Assembly (NCBI RefSeq): GCF_000237825.1
Contig: NZ_CM001377.1
Location: 1,700,276-1,764,275, forward strand
Source: Thermanaerovibrio velox DSM 12556
GTDB lineage: Bacteria; Synergistota; Synergistia; Synergistales; Synergistaceae
Length of the DNA: 64,000 nucleotides
Reading direction: 5' to 3'
Positions 41,315 to 50,622 of this stretch are shown here, piece after piece (position 1 is the first letter of the stretch; the number at the start of each line of letters is the position of its first letter). Below the pieces are notes generated by a model. That model was given only the letters and a program-made list of their open reading frames with translations, was not told the origin of the DNA and made no database searches. The position numbers and the translations under genes are program-made.

Positions 41315-42463
41315 CTACCTCCCAAAACACAGCATTGTAACGTCATCCCTCGCGGGGGAACCGCCCAGGAAGGCCTTGAACTCCTGGGCTATCCTGTCCA
41401 GTATGCCCTTGGGGTCCAGGTGACAGGCCCCCTCAAAGGCCTCCTTCACCCTGCGATGGCCAAACCTTGCGGCCCCGGCCTCCTGATCCGCCATCCCGTC
41501 GGTACACAGGAGGAGCCTCGCCCCCTTGGGGAACGACACCCTCACGGACTGCAGGGTCTCCATTTCCCCGAGGCCCGCCACGGGGGTCCCCACCGCGTCC
41601 AGGAACTTGGCCCCCTTGCCGGGGACGAACAGCAGGGGACGGACGTGGTTGCCCGCGTTAACCACCTTGCACAGCCCGTTCCCCGTGTGGATCACCGCCG
41701 CCTGAAGACATATGAAGTAGTCGTACAGCATCTCCTCCCCGGCGAACCGCTGGGCCACGGAGCGCACCAAGAGCTCCGGCTCAAGGGGACCCTTCGTCAG
41801 CCGGACCCAGTCGGACACCCATTCCCTCACGAAAAGGGAGATGAGGGCCCCGTCCAGTCCATGTCCGCTCACGTCCACCAGGTAAGCCAGGGTCTGTTCC
41901 CCCATGGAGATCACCTCGTAGAAGTCCCCCCCTATCTTAGAGGCGGGTTCGAAGTAGGCGGCCCCCTCAAGCCCATCCATGGGGGGTATCTTGGGCAGCA
42001 GCTTCCTGTGTATGCTGGCCGCCTTGGCGAACTCCTCCTCCAAGGCCCGCCGGGCCTCCCTTAGCTTTGCGGTCATCACCTCCAGCTCCTCAAGGTACAC
42101 CTCCGCCTGGGCCTCCGCCCTCAGCCGCTCGGACAGATCTATGGCGGTGACGAAAAGGGCGTCCCCCCCCTCCCAGCGGCCCCTGGCGAAGTGGAACTCC
42201 ATCTCCATGGGCTTGCCGGATGAGGCTAAAAGCGAGTAGCGGCCGATGCGCAGCATCCTTTCCCTGGATATGAAGGACCTAAAGGCTTCCCGCTGATCCT
42301 GGGGCAGGAAGCTGGCGAAGTCCGCGCCCTTCAACACCTCCAAGGGGAGCCCTAAAAGGAACGCGGCGGGCAAACCCGCCTCCAGCACCCGACCGGTACG
42401 GTCCAACACGAAAAAGAGGTCCGGATGATAGTTGAACACCGCAGATAGGTTTTCCCCTTCCAA
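41315..42463 (-). CDS. PAS-PP2C (RsbU/SpoIIE-like) phosphatase
   Basis: A 382-aa protein: PAS domain about 5-110 (FFVLDRTGRVLEAG), coiled coil about 115-155, PP2C-type serine phosphatase about 165-382. Metal motifs are SKIGGDFYE, VDVSGHGLDGAL, LCTDGMAD and ARDDVTMLCF. Such enzymes dephosphorylate STAS antagonists; the RsbW/STAS pair at 36.5-37.2 kb is the obvious candidate partner. The start is TTG 42463. The BFD-like gene follows 6 nt later. Confidence 0.9.
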   Translation of the reverse strand: MEGENLSAVFNYHPDLFFVLDRTGRVLEAGLPAAFLLGLPLEVLKGADFASFLPQDQREAFRSFISRERMLRIGRYSLLASSGKPMEMEFHFARGRWEGGDALFVTAIDLSERLRAEAQAEVYLEELEVMTAKLREARRALEEEFAKAASIHRKLLPKIPPMDGLEGAAYFEPASKIGGDFYEVISMGEQTLAYLVDVSGHGLDGALISLFVREWVSDWVRLTKGPLEPELLVRSVAQRFAGEEMLYDYFICLQAAVIHTGNGLCKVVNAGNHVRPLLFVPGKGAKFLDAVGTPVAGLGEMETLQSVRVSFPKGARLLLCTDGMADQEAGAARFGHRRVKEAFEGACHLDPKGILDRIAQEFKAFLGGSPARDDVTMLCFGR

Positions 42464-42490
42464 AATCCCACCCCCAAAGGGTCCTCGAAG

Positions 42491-42502
42491 AGATTATAAT
42501 CT
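42491..42502. promoter_or_regulatory. Palindromic -10 region
   Basis: AGATTATAATCT is a perfect 12-bp palindrome with TATAAT on both strands, centred between the divergent phosphatase and ybaK genes. Neither strand shows a good -35. Confidence 0.4.
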
Positions 42503-42549
42503 TTCCTGCCAAGGGCGTCCTCAGCGTCCCAAGGAGGAGGATGGGTTAG

Positions 42550-43029
42550 TTGAAGCATAAGGCCAAGACCAATGCGGTGAGGATAATGGAGTCAATGGGC
42601 ATAGATTTCAGGCTGGAGGAGTACGAAGTGGACCCGTCGGACCTGTCCGCCCAGGCGGTGGCGTCCAAGGTGGGGCTCCCGCTTAGACAGGTCTTCAAGA
42701 CCCTGGTGCTCAAGGGGGACAAGACCGGGCATCTGGTGGCGGTGATCCCGGGGGACAAGGAGCTGGACACCAAGGCCCTGGCGGCGGAATCGGGGAACAA
42801 ACGGGTGGAGCTGGTGAACCTCAAGGACCTTCAGCCCCTCACGGGATACGTCCGAGGGGGATGTTCCCCGGTGGGGATGAGGAAGCAGTTTCCCACGTAC
42901 GTGGACCAAAGCGCCCGGGAGTTCCCCTTCGTATCGGTCAGCGCCGGCTTGAGGGGGCTTCAGGTCCTCATAGCTCCCGAGGACCTGATAAGGGCCTGTT
43001 CCGGGAAGTGGGCTTCCATAGCTAGATGA
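42550..43029 (+). CDS. ybaK: YbaK/EbsC family aminoacyl-tRNA deacylase
   Basis: A 159-aa trans-editing enzyme. The pattern DPSDLSAQAVASKVGLP, the catalytic-Lys segment VFKTLVLKGDK, and the glycine-rich loop GYVRGGCSPVGMRK are those of Cys-tRNA(Pro) deacylase YbaK. It removes cysteine misloaded on tRNA(Pro). TTG 42550 follows an AAGGAGGAGG site. It is upstream of trkA in the same direction with a 49-nt gap. Confidence 0.92.
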   Translation: MKHKAKTNAVRIMESMGIDFRLEEYEVDPSDLSAQAVASKVGLPLRQVFKTLVLKGDKTGHLVAVIPGDKELDTKALAAESGNKRVELVNLKDLQPLTGYVRGGCSPVGMRKQFPTYVDQSAREFPFVSVSAGLRGLQVLIAPEDLIRACSGKWASIAR

Positions 43030-43078
43030 TCTTATAAAAAGGCAAACCGATAAGGCCTCTGGAAGGAGCGTCACGGCA

Positions 43079-44443
43079 TTGAGGATAGTCATCGTCGGAG
43101 CCGGGGAAGTGGGTTTCAACGTGGCCCGGAGTCTCTCCCAAGACGGTCACGATGTAGTGGTGGTGGAGGAGAACCAAGAGAGGTTCTCCAAGGTCTCGGA
43201 GGAGCTGGACGTGATGACCGTGGAGGGCAACGGCTCCCGGCCGATGATCCTGGAGAGGGCCGGGGTGGCTCCCGGGGGCAGCACGGACATGCTCATAGCC
43301 TGCACGAACCGGGATGAAGTGAACATCCTGGCCTGCTGGATAGCCAAACAGGCGGGGGTGCCTAAGGTCATCGCCCGAGCGGTGGGGCTGGAGTTCACCG
43401 ACTCGCCGGAATGGGGGGAAAAGCTGGGGATAGACATGATGGTTTCCCCTGAACGCTCCGTGGCCTACGAGGTCGATAACCTCCTGAGGGCCCGGTGGGC
43501 AACCCACTCGATGGACGTGGCCTCCGGGGCGGCCTCCATCTACGCGGTTCCGATCAGGGAGGACTGCCCCTCCTTGGATTTGAGCCTGGCGGAGATACGA
43601 GAACGCCACCGGGACCTAATAATGCTGGTGGTGTACATAAAGCGGGGGGACAGGGGCTTCATCCCCAACGGCAGAGACCGGTTGAAGCGGGGGGACCTCT
43701 GCTATTGCCTTTGTTACAAAGGGCAAACCCCCATGATGGCGGGGGTCCTGTGGCCCCCCATGGCGGGGGGGATAAAAAGGGCCTTTGTGGTTGGTGGGGG
43801 CAAGGTGGGCTTCCAGGTGTCAAGGAGGCTGGCCTCCAACGGGGTGAGCGTGAAGCTCATAGACCATGAACGGGAGAAGTGCAAGCGTCTCTCCAGGGAG
43901 CTCGAGCGGGTGGATGTGATATGGGGGGACGGTTCCGACGAAGGGCTGTTGCTCCAAGAGGGCATCGACAGCTCCTGCGCTTTCATCAGCACCACCGGCT
44001 CGGACGAGAACAACATAATCCTGAGCGTGCTCGGCAAGAACCTCGGCGCCGCCAAGAGCATAGGGGTGGTGAAGAAGCGGAGCTACCTGAAGATGGCGGG
44101 GATCCTTCCCATAGATTCGTTGGTAAACAGGAACATGGCGCTGTCGGATCTCATAATAACCAGCGTCCGGTACCCACAGGGTAATGAGCGGGTCTCCCTC
44201 CTTGAGGACATCGGGGCGGAACTGGTGGAGACCGTGATCCCCACCGACAGCCCCTCGGCGGGCAAGACCCTCATGGAGCTTGATATTCCCCAAGGGGCGG
44301 TCATCGGCATGATAACCCGTGGGGACAGCAGCTTCATACCCAATGGGCTCACCAGGCTGATGCCCCACGACCAGGTGGTGGTCTTCTCTGAAGAGGACAA
44401 GACCCGGGACGTATTGGCATCGTTGGGGGTGCGCGAGGATTGA
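43079..44443 (+). CDS. trkA: Trk potassium uptake regulator TrkA
   Basis: A 454-aa cytosolic protein with two RCK units. Each has a Rossmann NAD-binding loop (VGAGEVGFNVARSL about 5-18; VGGGKVGFQVSRRL about 240-253) followed by an RCK-C domain. It binds NAD(H)/ATP and gates TrkH. Start TTG 43079 is 10 nt after GGAAGGAG. trkH begins inside its stop codon (TTGA), so the two are made together. Confidence 0.95.
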   Translation: MRIVIVGAGEVGFNVARSLSQDGHDVVVVEENQERFSKVSEELDVMTVEGNGSRPMILERAGVAPGGSTDMLIACTNRDEVNILACWIAKQAGVPKVIARAVGLEFTDSPEWGEKLGIDMMVSPERSVAYEVDNLLRARWATHSMDVASGAASIYAVPIREDCPSLDLSLAEIRERHRDLIMLVVYIKRGDRGFIPNGRDRLKRGDLCYCLCYKGQTPMMAGVLWPPMAGGIKRAFVVGGGKVGFQVSRRLASNGVSVKLIDHEREKCKRLSRELERVDVIWGDGSDEGLLLQEGIDSSCAFISTTGSDENNIILSVLGKNLGAAKSIGVVKKRSYLKMAGILPIDSLVNRNMALSDLIITSVRYPQGNERVSLLEDIGAELVETVIPTDSPSAGKTLMELDIPQGAVIGMITRGDSSFIPNGLTRLMPHDQVVVFSEEDKTRDVLASLGVRED

Positions 44444-45888
44444 GGCCCCTCATAGCGGTGAAGTTCGTCTCCCTCCTGGTGTTCGTGGTGACCGCCTGCA
44501 TGATATGGCCCTTAGGCTGGGCGATCCTGTCCCACGGCACCGACGTGATGCCCCTGTGCGGCTCCATCGCCACCGGGGGCCTTCTCTCCACGGCCCTCTG
44601 GTCCCTTTCCCGCCGGGCGGATGCGTCCAAGATGACCACCCGGGAGGCCTTTCTTGCGGTCACCATGTCCTGGGCAGCCGCCTCTGCCGTAGGGGCCATG
44701 CCCTTCTACCTCTCCGGAGCCACGGCCACTTACACGGACGCATTCTTTGAGGCCATGTCAGGCTTCACCACCACGGGCTCATCGGTGCTCACGGACGTGG
44801 AATCCCTCCCCAGGGGGATACTCTTCTGGAGGAGCCTTACCCACTGGCTCGGGGGCATGGGGATAATCGTCTTGACATTGGCGGTTCTGCCCGCTCTAGG
44901 CATAGGGGGTGTTCAGCTATTCAAAGCGGAGGTCCCAGGACCGGTGCCGGAGAAGCTCACCCCTCGAGTGGGGAGGACCGCCGCCATCCTTTGGGGGGTA
45001 TACCTAGCCATGTCCGCCGCCCAGACCCTGTTGCTCCTCCTGGGGGGGATGAGCCTGTTCGACTCTCTCATACACACCTTCGGGACCATGGCCACCGGAG
45101 GTTTTTCCTCTTACAACCAGAGCGTAGGGCACTTCCAAAGCCCGTTCATCCAGTGGGTTATAATAACCTTCATGTTCCTGGCGGGGGCCAACTTCTCCCT
45201 TCACTACACGGCCCTGAAGGGCAGGGACCTGCGGGTCTTCCTAAAGGACAACGAGTTCATGTTCTACCTGGCGGTTACCACCGCATCCACCCTGGCGGTG
45301 ATGGGCTTTACCCATGGGCATTTCAGCCGCTTCGAGGAGAGCCTCCGGGCCTCTGCCTTTCAGGTGATAAGCATACTAACCACCACCGGGTTCGCCACCG
45401 TGGACTATGAAAAATGGCACCCCGGGGCGCAGGGGATACTGTTCTTCCTCATGTTCATAGGGGGATGCGCTGGCTCAACCGGTGGAGCCATAAAGAACGT
45501 GAGGATCCTTGTCCTGCTTAAGCACATCGCCCACGAGGCATACCTCCTCATACACCCGAGGGCCATAAGGACCATACGGCTGAACGGCAGAGCCATCCCC
45601 CCGGGGGTCATAAGCTCCATAGGGGCCTTTTTCTCCCTCTACATGATGGCCTACGGTATAACCGCCGCCTTGGCCTGTGCCTTCGGGACCGACCTGACCA
45701 CCGCCCTCTCCGGAGCCGCCGCAACCCTTGGTAACATCGGCCCCGGCTTCGGCATGGTGGGCCCCGCGGAGAACTACGCGGGACTCTCCGGTGGAGCTAA
45801 GTGGACCTTCGCCATCGCCATGATGGCAGGACGGCTGGAGCTCTTCACCCTGGCGGTCCTCTTCAGCCGGGCCTGTTGGACCAAATAG
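44440..45888 (+). CDS. trkH: Trk potassium uptake channel TrkH
   Basis: A 482-aa membrane protein with four M1-P-M2 repeats. Selectivity-filter loops are visible as SGFTTTGSSV, TMATGGFSSY, STTGFAT-like (ILTTTGFATV) and TLGNIGPGFG. It imports K+ under control of TrkA. TTG 44440 overlaps the trkA stop. It ends 34 nt before the convergent GGDEF-HD-GYP gene. Confidence 0.95.
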   Translation: MRPLIAVKFVSLLVFVVTACMIWPLGWAILSHGTDVMPLCGSIATGGLLSTALWSLSRRADASKMTTREAFLAVTMSWAAASAVGAMPFYLSGATATYTDAFFEAMSGFTTTGSSVLTDVESLPRGILFWRSLTHWLGGMGIIVLTLAVLPALGIGGVQLFKAEVPGPVPEKLTPRVGRTAAILWGVYLAMSAAQTLLLLLGGMSLFDSLIHTFGTMATGGFSSYNQSVGHFQSPFIQWVIITFMFLAGANFSLHYTALKGRDLRVFLKDNEFMFYLAVTTASTLAVMGFTHGHFSRFEESLRASAFQVISILTTTGFATVDYEKWHPGAQGILFFLMFIGGCAGSTGGAIKNVRILVLLKHIAHEAYLLIHPRAIRTIRLNGRAIPPGVISSIGAFFSLYMMAYGITAALACAFGTDLTTALSGAAATLGNIGPGFGMVGPAENYAGLSGGAKWTFAIAMMAGRLELFTLAVLFSRACWTK

Positions 45889-45922
45889 ACAAGGCGCAAG
45901 GGCTTGACCAGGCCCCATTCGC

Positions 45923-47971
45923 TCAGCCCACCAACCCCGTGAGGGCCCGGACCACAAGGGGATCGTACCAGGTGCCCGCCTTGGAGGCTATCTCCTCCAG
46001 GGCGGCCTCCGCGGAGAACGGAGGCCTGTAGGGCCGGCCGGAGGTTATGACCTCATAGGAGTCCGCCACCCGAAATATCCTGCATAGCAGGGGGATCCCC
46101 TCCCCCTTGAGGCCGTGGGGGTAACCGGTGCCGTCGTAGTTCTCGTGGTGGTGCAGTATCAACCTGGCAATGCCCACCAGGTCCTCGGAGGACGCGTTGG
46201 CGATCCGATAGCCCGTCTCCGGGTGCTTGCGAACCAAGGACCATTCGTATTCGTCCAGCTCCCCCGGACGGGTGAGCATATCCGGGTCCGCCTCCACCAT
46301 CCCCACGTCATGGTACTCCCCCAGCAACATGAGCTTCTCCATCTCCTCGTCGTCCAGCCCCATGCACCGGCCTATGCCTATGCAGAGGTTCGCCACCCTC
46401 CGGCGGTGCTCCGGGCTCTCGCAGGACCGACTCCCAAGGTCCACCATGAGGGACTTCACTATGTTCTCCCTCACGAAGTCCCGCTCCTTGAGCTTAAGGG
46501 CGTACATGTCGTCCTCCGAGCGTTTCAGCACCAGCCCCATGTCCTCCCCGGCGGACCTCTTCACCCCCACCCCAAAGGTTATCTTGTAGGGCACCGGACG
46601 TCGGTTCATCTCCATCAACGAAAGCCGGCGGGCTATCTGGGCGGCGGTCTCCGGATCGGTCTTGGGCAGCAGCACCACGAACTCGTCGCCTCCCCAGCGG
46701 GCCAGCACGTCCTCCTTCCGGAGGCTGTTCTTCAGGCGTTCCGCCACGTCCACCAGCAGCCGGTCCCCCTCGTGGTGGCCGAAGACGTCGTTGGTGAGCT
46801 TAAGGCCGTCCACGTCCCCCATGAGGACGCATATGGGAAGCTGCCGCTCCGTGTCCAGGCGCCGCATCTCCTCCTCGAAGAAGCGGCGGTTGTAAAGCCC
46901 AGTAAGGGGGTCGTGATAGCTCATCTGCTTCATTACTTCCTCCGCCGCCCGCTTCTCGGTGACGTCCCTGCATATGACGCCAAGGGCCGCCACGAAGCCG
47001 TCCACCCCCCTCATGGGGTGCACCGAGGCGTCAAAGACGGACCTCCTGCCTTCAAGACGAACCTCCATGTCCCGCCTTTTGGCGGCCCCCTCCGCAAGGG
47101 CCGATGACAGGAAGTCCCGCCACGACCGGGCATACTCCCCTTCCCCCAGTATCTCCTCCGGCGTAAGGCCCTTCACATGCTCAAGGGTAAGACCCCTGCG
47201 GGACAAGAAGGCGGGGTTGGCGTAAAGACACCTCAAGTCCCGATCCACCACCACCACCAGCTCCTCCATGGAGTCAAAAAGCTCTATTATCCGCTCCTCC
47301 ATGTTCTTGGCGTTCCGCCGGGCCTCCTCCGCCTCCCCTGCCAGGGCCTTTTGGGCAATCACGGCGTCCCTGCGGCTTGCCTCCAGGGAGAAACAGCGGC
47401 CCACCAGCTCGCCGTTCAGCTCCTTGAGGACCCTAAAAAGCTGCCGGTTCTGCAGGGACCCCGCCAGGGAGTTGAGGATCACCGACAGGAAGACCAGCTT
47501 CACGTCCGGCACGTCCTCATAGGGCATGATGCCCACGAACATTCCCATCACCCGGCTGCTGGTGGCGATGGGATGCAGCATCACCTGGAAGGACTCGTCC
47601 GACGAGGTTCTCACGGTGCGCCTGTTGACCTCCAAGGCCCAGGCGAAGGAACCGTCCTCGATGAGCACGTCCTTCTCCCGTTCCACCAGGGGAAGCTTTG
47701 AAGAGGGGTAGCAGCCCGCCAGGTTGAAGCTCGGAAAGTCGTGCCCCACGATGTAAAAGGCGAAGGCGATAAAGGGCAGCACCGATCGGATCTGGGAGGC
47801 GGCGTCCTCTACCACGTCCTCGTCGCAGGAGCCGTCCTGGGAGCGCATGTGGCGGTTGAACTCCATGGCCAGCTGCAAGGCCCTTACGGCCTCCATCTTC
47901 TCCTTCAAGGCCTCCTCAAGCTGGGCCTCCAGCTGGGTTATCCGGGCCTCAAGCTTATTCACCAACCCCAT
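45923..47971 (-). CDS. PAS-GGDEF-HD-GYP protein, bifunctional c-di-GMP enzyme
   Basis: A 682-aa cytosolic protein. A coiled coil (about 1-40) and a GAF-like sensor region (about 50-220) precede PAS (about 235-350, ELVVVVDRDLRCLYAN). GGDEF (about 365-525) has active RWGGDEF and inhibitory-site RKED five residues before it. HD-GYP (about 530-682) has GEYHDVG, HHHENYDGTGYP. It could both make and break c-di-GMP. ATG 47971 starts 2 nt after the HDOD gene stop. The locus is next to the polysaccharide operon, transcribed in the same direction. Confidence 0.9.
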   Translation of the reverse strand: MGLVNKLEARITQLEAQLEEALKEKMEAVRALQLAMEFNRHMRSQDGSCDEDVVEDAASQIRSVLPFIAFAFYIVGHDFPSFNLAGCYPSSKLPLVEREKDVLIEDGSFAWALEVNRRTVRTSSDESFQVMLHPIATSSRVMGMFVGIMPYEDVPDVKLVFLSVILNSLAGSLQNRQLFRVLKELNGELVGRCFSLEASRRDAVIAQKALAGEAEEARRNAKNMEERIIELFDSMEELVVVVDRDLRCLYANPAFLSRRGLTLEHVKGLTPEEILGEGEYARSWRDFLSSALAEGAAKRRDMEVRLEGRRSVFDASVHPMRGVDGFVAALGVICRDVTEKRAAEEVMKQMSYHDPLTGLYNRRFFEEEMRRLDTERQLPICVLMGDVDGLKLTNDVFGHHEGDRLLVDVAERLKNSLRKEDVLARWGGDEFVVLLPKTDPETAAQIARRLSLMEMNRRPVPYKITFGVGVKRSAGEDMGLVLKRSEDDMYALKLKERDFVRENIVKSLMVDLGSRSCESPEHRRRVANLCIGIGRCMGLDDEEMEKLMLLGEYHDVGMVEADPDMLTRPGELDEYEWSLVRKHPETGYRIANASSEDLVGIARLILHHHENYDGTGYPHGLKGEGIPLLCRIFRVADSYEVITSGRPYRPPFSAEAALEEIASKAGTWYDPLVVRALTGLVG

Positions 47972-47973
47972 GG

Positions 47974-49215
47974 CTAATCCTCCTCCCTTGAGGGGAAGAA
48001 TATGCCGCTTATCTCCCGAACCTGGCGCTCCGCCTGGACGAACACCGGTTCTATGACGTTGACCGAAAACCCCAAAAGGTCCCAATGATAGGGGGAGATC
48101 TCGGGCACCATGAGGCTTCCGCTGGTGCCGAACCTGGACGCCACCGCGAAGGCGTCCGCCACGTGTATCAGCACCTCCTCCGGCACCTTGGCCCCCGAGG
48201 GATTGTGGTGGAACCTCACAAGCTCGTATATGCTTGAGGGGATCTTCCACTCCTTCATGGCGTAGTAGCCCAGGTGGGCGTGGTCGAACCCCAGCACCTC
48301 CCGCTCCGCCTCGTAAAGCGGCATCCCCTTGGACGACAGGGCCACCGCCTCCGCCATGGCAAAGGGGGCCTTAACGTATAGGATCATCCGCCCTATGTCG
48401 TGCATGAGCCCCGCCAGGAAGAACCGCTCCTCCTCCTTGAGGCCCATCTTGGCGGCCAGCACCCGGGCAAACACCCCGCAGCACACCGAGTGGTCCCAAA
48501 AGGACCGCATGGACACGTAGCCCGGGGCCACCCCCTTGAAGGCGGATACCACCGATATGCCCATGGCCAACGTCATGAGCTCCCGGACCCCCACGATGGT
48601 TATGGCCCGGCTAACGCTCTCAACCCGGGAGGCAAGGCCGTAGAAGGAGCTGTTGACGAGCCTTAAAAGCTTGGCGGAAAGGCTCTGGTCCTTGCTCACC
48701 ACCCGGGCTATCTGCTCCACCGAACTGGAGGGGCGGCTTACCACCTCCCCTATCTTGTGGTAAACGTCCGGGAGGGTGACGAAGGACACCATGGCGGCGA
48801 GCTCCTGGGGGCTCAGCTTCCGCCTTGCCCCCTGCCTTGCGGGGGGAAGACAGCCGATGTCCACCAGCGGCACGTGGCCCCCCCTCTTAAGAGCCCTGGC
48901 CAGGGCCATGGAGGAACACCGGAAAAGCTCCTCCATGTGGGGAGCCATGGCCCCCTTGGAGTGGAAGAATGGGGACAAGAGCTCCCTGGCCCTCTCCATA
49001 AAGGCAGCGTCGGAGGAGGATCCCTCCCTCTTAACGGGAGGAATAGAGCCCTCCTGGGCCACCGACGCCTCCACCACCCCCCAGGCCTTAAGGGTCTTTA
49101 TGTAGGAGTCCCTTATGACCGCCCCCTTGGGAAGGATGAACCGGCCGTTAGGGGCCAGAAGGTCCTCCTCCAGCACCATTCCATCTTTGAGCTCCGAGAC
49201 CTTGACCTTAGGCAC
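47974..49215 (-). CDS. HDOD domain signalling protein
   Basis: A 413-aa cytosolic protein with an N-terminal beta region (VKVSELKDGMVLEEDLLAPNG, as often found before HD domains) and a C-terminal HDOD domain (about 140-340). It keeps LAGLMHDIGRMIL and FDHAHLGYYAMKEW. HDOD proteins act in signal transduction, often with c-di-GMP enzymes; catalytic activity is uncertain. GTG 49215. It is coupled to the GGDEF-HD-GYP gene (2-nt gap) and lies 99 nt downstream of the GT2 synthase. Confidence 0.88.
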   Translation of the reverse strand: MPKVKVSELKDGMVLEEDLLAPNGRFILPKGAVIRDSYIKTLKAWGVVEASVAQEGSIPPVKREGSSSDAAFMERARELLSPFFHSKGAMAPHMEELFRCSSMALARALKRGGHVPLVDIGCLPPARQGARRKLSPQELAAMVSFVTLPDVYHKIGEVVSRPSSSVEQIARVVSKDQSLSAKLLRLVNSSFYGLASRVESVSRAITIVGVRELMTLAMGISVVSAFKGVAPGYVSMRSFWDHSVCCGVFARVLAAKMGLKEEERFFLAGLMHDIGRMILYVKAPFAMAEAVALSSKGMPLYEAEREVLGFDHAHLGYYAMKEWKIPSSIYELVRFHHNPSGAKVPEEVLIHVADAFAVASRFGTSGSLMVPEISPYHWDLLGFSVNVIEPVFVQAERQVREISGIFFPSREED

Positions 49216-49314
49216 CTCTACCCTCCCCCAACACCGCTTGGGACGCGGCTAGAAGATCGTTTAATCATGCTTCTTAATTCTACATCCAACCGGAGCCTCT
49301 TGTGGTTAAAATTT

Positions 49315-50622
49315 CTAGAACTTGCCTCGCCTTAGCACCCACCAGGGGGCCATGGAGGAGTCCCGGTGGCCCTGGGCCGCGATCTCCCAGAGTATGGCGA
49401 AGGCGGACCACAGGCGGCACATGAAGGTGAAGGCCGGGAAGATGGGGATGAGGGGAAGGAATCGGATGTCGTCCCGGGGCCGCTCGGTGAGGCACAGCAT
49501 GGCCGCCAGGTAGAAGAACACCGTCACCCCAAGGTAGAAGAGGTATATCCAAAGAAAAACGTAAAGGACCTTGCCGAGGCTCAAGGTTAAAAACGAAAAG
49601 CAAGTGTAGACCAGCAGCATCAGTGGCGTGATTATCTGGAAGTAGAAGCCCCCAACCAGGGTCACCAGGAAGTTGCGCCACCCCATGAGGGACGGGGAGA
49701 AGGACTTGAGGTGTTTGCGGACGTAGATGTAGAACAGATCCCCGTCCCAGCGGAGGCGCTGTTTTAAAAAGCCCCGGAGGGTGTCGGGCACGTCGGTGTG
49801 GCCCATCACCTCCGGGTCGAAGACTATCCGCATACCCGGGTTCCTGCCGAAGTAGTTCTTTATCCTCATGGTGAGGTCCAGGTCCTCGGCGCTTCCGCTG
49901 TCCCATCCCAGCACCAGCTCCAGGATCTCCCGGCGGAAGACCCCGAAGGCGCCGGATATGTTGTTCACCGTGTTGAACTGGCTCAAGCCGGTCTTGGCGG
50001 TGAGTATGGAAAGGAGGTACTCCAACCCCTGGAGGGCCGCCACCGGGGAGGCCCTCCAGTTTCGGACCCTAAGGCAGCCCGCCAGGGCCGCCACGTTGGG
50101 GTCCGCGAAGTGGCGCACCGCCTTCAGCACCATGTCGTTGTCGAAGGAGGTGTCCCCGTCCAGGGCCATGACCACCGCCCCTTCCGCCGCGTTAAGCCCC
50201 GCGTTCAGGGACGACACCCGCCCTCCCCGCTGCCACTTGGGGAGCACCCTGAGGGTGCGGCCCGGAAGGGACTTCACCATCTCCTCCATCTCAAGGGCCG
50301 CCCGGTAGGTGTCCCGGTTCCGAACCGCCCCGTCTATGACCGGGATTATCTCTATCTCCCCGTCGTAAAGCTGAAAGGCCAGGCTTTTTATGGTCTTCTT
50401 CACGTCCTCGCCCTCGGAGTAGCAGGTGATGACGCACGACACCTTGGGCCTGCCGGTGGGCATCTTATGGGGCACGTGGACCTTGTGCATCACGTAGCGA
50501 ATGAGCCCCAGGGCAACCAGAAGGTAATAGGGAAGCTCCAGGAACACCACCCACGGCACGAACCTAAGGAGCTCCACAAAGGCCCTTGAGTCCTGGAGGT
50601 TAAGCGGAGGCCACAAGGTCAA
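49315..50622 (-). CDS. Membrane GT2 glycosyltransferase, polysaccharide synthase-like
   Basis: A 435-aa processive glycosyltransferase. One N-terminal helix (about 20-43) is followed by a GT-A domain (about 58-300) with SCVITCYSEGE, DxD in ALDGDTSF, SAEDLDLTMR and the processivity motif QRLRW, then about four helices to the end. This matches cellulose/PNAG synthases, which polymerise and translocate a glycan. There is no PilZ domain, so c-di-GMP control would need another protein, probably the TackOD1/GGDEF-like one. TTG 50622 overlaps that gene's stop through TTGA. Confidence 0.9.
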   Translation of the reverse strand: MTLWPPLNLQDSRAFVELLRFVPWVVFLELPYYLLVALGLIRYVMHKVHVPHKMPTGRPKVSCVITCYSEGEDVKKTIKSLAFQLYDGEIEIIPVIDGAVRNRDTYRAALEMEEMVKSLPGRTLRVLPKWQRGGRVSSLNAGLNAAEGAVVMALDGDTSFDNDMVLKAVRHFADPNVAALAGCLRVRNWRASPVAALQGLEYLLSILTAKTGLSQFNTVNNISGAFGVFRREILELVLGWDSGSAEDLDLTMRIKNYFGRNPGMRIVFDPEVMGHTDVPDTLRGFLKQRLRWDGDLFYIYVRKHLKSFSPSLMGWRNFLVTLVGGFYFQIITPLMLLVYTCFSFLTLSLGKVLYVFLWIYLFYLGVTVFFYLAAMLCLTERPRDDIRFLPLIPIFPAFTFMCRLWSAFAILWEIAAQGHRDSSMAPWWVLRRGKF

